A stretch of DNA of 36,647 nucleotides from a virus. Below, one piece after another: positions 35,053 to 36,647 of the stretch; position 1 is the first letter of the stretch, and each line of letters starts with the position of its first letter. Made by a program: the position numbers and the translations under genes. A model generated the notes under the pieces. That model had not been told where the DNA came from. It made no database searches and saw nothing but the letters and a program-made list of their open reading frames with translations. Location: positions 1 through 36,647 of IMG/VR virus record IMGVR_UViG_3300025128_000140, one strand, 5' to 3'.

Positions 35053-35198
35053 GCCTTTCTGATTGGTATATAAGAGCTATCATGGCTTTAGCTATAACAG
35101 TGCAGATTCCATGCTTAATAGCTGTTATATATATTCTTATACCTATTTTAATCATAGACTTTTTCATAAAAAAAATTAAAGTTCCTCTTGACAAATGA
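35049..35198 (+). CDS. Membrane peptide with one or two helices
   Basis: The protein has 49 residues, hydrophobic over most of its length (RAIMALAITVQIPCLIAVIY, ILIPILIIDFFI) with a basic end (KKIKVPLDK). Its last codons are the -35 of the next promoter. Unknown. Confidence 0.55.
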   Translation: MSLSDWYIRAIMALAITVQIPCLIAVIYILIPILIIDFFIKKIKVPLDK

Positions 35199-35216
35199 CG
35201 ATTAGTATGATATACT
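35188..35216 (+). promoter_or_regulatory. Sigma70-like promoter overlapping a coding end
   Basis: TTGACA, 17 bp, TATACT with GACGATTAGTA. Confidence 0.9.
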
Positions 35217-35250
35217 CATAGCATAACAAGTTTTAACTAGGAGATTTACA

Positions 35251-35844
35251 GTGAACTTAAAAGCAATGATTAATGACAATATGGCAGTCTTAGAAGCTGA
35301 GTCAAACCATAAAGAGATGTTAGCAAAAGAAAAGCTACAACGCCAACGTGAGGCACTTATAGAACTTCGTGAGGAAATTAAACCAGTTATTGAAGAAGCT
35401 GGGTATAGCATTGGGCTACGGAGGGATGGTAACATATTTTCCAAGAAGTGGCGTGCCTATGAAGATTCTTGGGAAAGGTCAGTGGAGAAGGTCTACTTCC
35501 TCAAGGTAGAATTTGAGGATTCCAGACATCTCAAAAACACTGGTGAGAGTGAGAGCTTTTACGCTCCAGATACACAATACGCTGGGCAACACTGTGGTAG
35601 TAATAAACCTGCTTACATCAAGATTCGTTGGGATGATGATAAAGGTTTGTATCATATAATGCCTAATGTAGCTTTTGACCATAATAAGGAAGTTGAAGGG
35701 CTTGATCCATTAACATATAAAGAGCTAACAGGTACTAAGGATATGGTTATTGAGCGATTGGCTGTTGTACTTGCTAATGCAATGCGATATGAACAAAGCG
35801 AGGCAAGTAGAATCGCACAGAAGTGGGAAGAAAAGAATTCCTAA
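35251..35844 (+). CDS. Hypothetical protein with N-terminal coiled coil
   Basis: The protein has 197 residues from GTG 35251, with AGGAG 9 nt upstream. Residues 1-50 form a charged helix (SNHKEMLAKEKLQRQREALI). A mixed domain follows (WERSVEKVYFLKVEFEDSRH, NKPAYIKIRWDDDKGLYHIM) and then a C-terminal helix. It is alone in its unit. No family recognised. Confidence 0.65.
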   Translation: MNLKAMINDNMAVLEAESNHKEMLAKEKLQRQREALIELREEIKPVIEEAGYSIGLRRDGNIFSKKWRAYEDSWERSVEKVYFLKVEFEDSRHLKNTGESESFYAPDTQYAGQHCGSNKPAYIKIRWDDDKGLYHIMPNVAFDHNKEVEGLDPLTYKELTGTKDMVIERLAVVLANAMRYEQSEASRIAQKWEEKNS

Positions 35845-35853
35845 AGTTTCCTC

Positions 35854-35881
35854 TTGCAACTGACGATAAGTATGTTATAAT
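35854..35881 (+). promoter_or_regulatory. Sigma70-like promoter, CGAT spacer
   Basis: TTGCAA, 16 bp, TATAAT with GACGATAAGTA. It drives the structured leader at 35887. Confidence 0.85.
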
Positions 35882-35886
35882 GAAAT

Positions 35887-35995
35887 CAACTGGCGAGGTC
35901 ACAATTCCGGTGTGATCCAAAGCCGTAACCGAGTAACTTGGAGGCGTGCATGTCTTAGTTACGTCAAGTCGGTAAGCCAGTTTTTATTTAGGAGA
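35887..35995 (+). ncRNA. Structured leader RNA with terminator-like end
   Basis: AACTGGC (35887-35893) closes with GCCAGTT (about 35976-35982), followed by TTTTATTT. Inside, GGTCACA/TGTGATCC forms one hairpin and GTAACT/AGTTAC another. It lies between a promoter and a five-gene unit, so it may be an attenuator, riboswitch-like element or small RNA. No known class recognised. Confidence 0.65.
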
Positions 35996-36001
35996 TTGAA
36001 G

Positions 36002-36124
36002 GTGAGTAATTGCACATGTAATAATTCTGTTTTCTGGGATGGTATAAGGTACTGTCCTGATTGTAACACACATGGTACTGCACCTACACAAGACGAACTA
36101 AACAAGGAGATTGAAGATGAGTGA
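36002..36124 (+). CDS. Small zinc-ribbon protein
   Basis: The protein has 40 residues from GTG 36002, with AGGAG 9 nt upstream. SNCTCNNSVFWDGIRYCPDC gives a C-x-C and a C-x2-C pair. The end (LNKEIEDE) is encoded by the ribosome site and start of the next gene. Confidence 0.6.
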   Translation: MSNCTCNNSVFWDGIRYCPDCNTHGTAPTQDELNKEIEDE

Positions 36125-36287
36125 ATATAGGAATAGAACTATCTGTGTAGACAAGCATGAGATAGTAGTAGATAGAGTTCATGAAATTACAGTAGTTATT
36201 GAAGGCGGCATGTGTGTAGATGTCAGAGGACTACCAGAAGAATGGGACTATGCTATTGAAGATTATGATGTGGAGAAGCAAGGATGA
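36117..36287 (+). CDS. Hypothetical small acidic protein
   Basis: The protein has 56 residues (MSEYRNRTICVDKHEIVVDR, then VHEITVVIEGGMCVDVRG). It is beta-prone. GGAGATTGAAG upstream is shared with the junctions of its neighbours. Four-nt overlap with the next gene. Confidence 0.6.
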   Translation: MSEYRNRTICVDKHEIVVDRVHEITVVIEGGMCVDVRGLPEEWDYAIEDYDVEKQG

Positions 36288-36418
36288 GTAAACTTGATAA
36301 GGCTTTGCAGGCATTAAAAGCAGTAGTAAATGGTATGCCAGAAGAAATGATTGACACTCATGTAAGAAATCTACTTGACGGGTGCGAACGAGTTATACAG
36401 GAGATTGAAGATGAGTAA
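36284..36418 (+). CDS. Hypothetical helical protein
   Basis: The protein has 44 residues (MSKLDKALQALKAVVNGMPE, then HVRNLLDGCERVIQEIEDE). It is all helical. The C-terminal QEIEDE is again encoded by the next ribosome site. Unknown. Confidence 0.6.
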   Translation: MSKLDKALQALKAVVNGMPEEMIDTHVRNLLDGCERVIQEIEDE

Positions 36419-36599
36419 CTCAACTAAAGTTGAAAACAATGAAGACAATCGTGAGAAGTTAGCAGAAGAAGTTGTAGACAGTTGGGACATGGATTGTTTA
36501 CTGGAATATGCACGAACAAGTCTAGTAGTGCAGTATAGAGATGAGGATGAAGATTTCCAGAGAGATTGGCAAGATATGATGGGAGATGAAGATGAGTAA
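36411..36599 (+). CDS. Conserved small acidic phage protein
   Basis: The protein has 62 residues. MSNSTKVENNEDNREKLAEE and VVDSWDMDCLLEYA resemble a small family seen in large marine myoviruses. The C-terminus is very acidic. Function unknown. It is coupled upstream and downstream. Confidence 0.65.
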   Translation: MSNSTKVENNEDNREKLAEEVVDSWDMDCLLEYARTSLVVQYRDEDEDFQRDWQDMMGDEDE

Positions 36600-36647
36600 G
36601 ACTATATACCTACATTTAGAACCACATATGATAAGTCCTGAGTCTGG
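36592..36647 (+). CDS. Start of a further gene, cut by window edge
   Basis: ATG 36592 overlaps the preceding stop and has GGGAG 8-10 nt upstream. The visible part reads MSKTIYLHLEPHMISPES and is open to the edge. Too short to identify. Confidence 0.55.
   Translation, partial: MSKTIYLHLEPHMISPES

Overview
The window reads as part of the genome of a tailed double-stranded DNA phage (Caudoviricetes) with a Gram-negative host, probably aquatic. The evidence is a complete head and packaging module, a phage-type fibre, an encoded sigma-like factor, and a small lipobox protein that needs an outer membrane. No integrase, repressor or lysogeny module is visible. No tRNA gene is supported, so the host stays open.

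Layout: (1) 1-15533 is one minus-strand block, read right to left. Two small leading genes and a sigma-like factor come first. They are followed by a helix-turn-helix/coiled-coil protein (candidate small terminase), GDP-mannose 4,6-dehydratase, an HNH nuclease, an ERCC4-type nuclease, the large terminase, portal, a protease-scaffold fusion with a probable internal start for free scaffold, a candidate decoration protein, the major capsid protein, a small tail protein and a fibre of at least 1291 residues that runs off the left edge. (2) 15534-15639 is the divergent junction. (3) 15640-17286 (plus) holds a small helix-turn-helix protein, a small unknown protein and a GIY-YIG/HNH homing-type endonuclease. 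(4) From about 17.5 kb to the right edge, the plus strand carries more than 50 mostly tiny genes in short transcription units.

The right-hand region is the striking part. I count 28 sigma70-like promoters (TTGACA or a variant, 16-17 bp, TATAAT). In 22 of them the spacer carries the same CGAT core, usually GCCGATATATA. A leader with AACGAAAGG before the start codon recurs after many of them. Three adjacent promoters instead carry a 17-bp palindrome, GTGAC-N7-GTCAC, exactly 10 bp upstream of the -10. Transcription units are often separated by a palindromic repeat (GTAAGTC-loop-GACTTAC with a GC-rich arm) found in both orientations. Between genes are several stretches with many nested complementary segments, the largest about 470 nt, that look like structured non-coding RNAs or ornate terminators.

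Inference on how it works: host RNA polymerase would read the promoter cassettes of the accessory region early. A regulator of the palindromic promoters may control a middle set. The sigma-like factor encoded beside the terminase genes may turn on the minus-strand structural block late. Recognisable accessory proteins are few: a GP88-family protein, a DUF932 protein, an entericidin-like lipoprotein, an extremely acidic 74-residue protein, several Cys-rich zinc-ribbon-like proteins and about ten single-helix membrane peptides.
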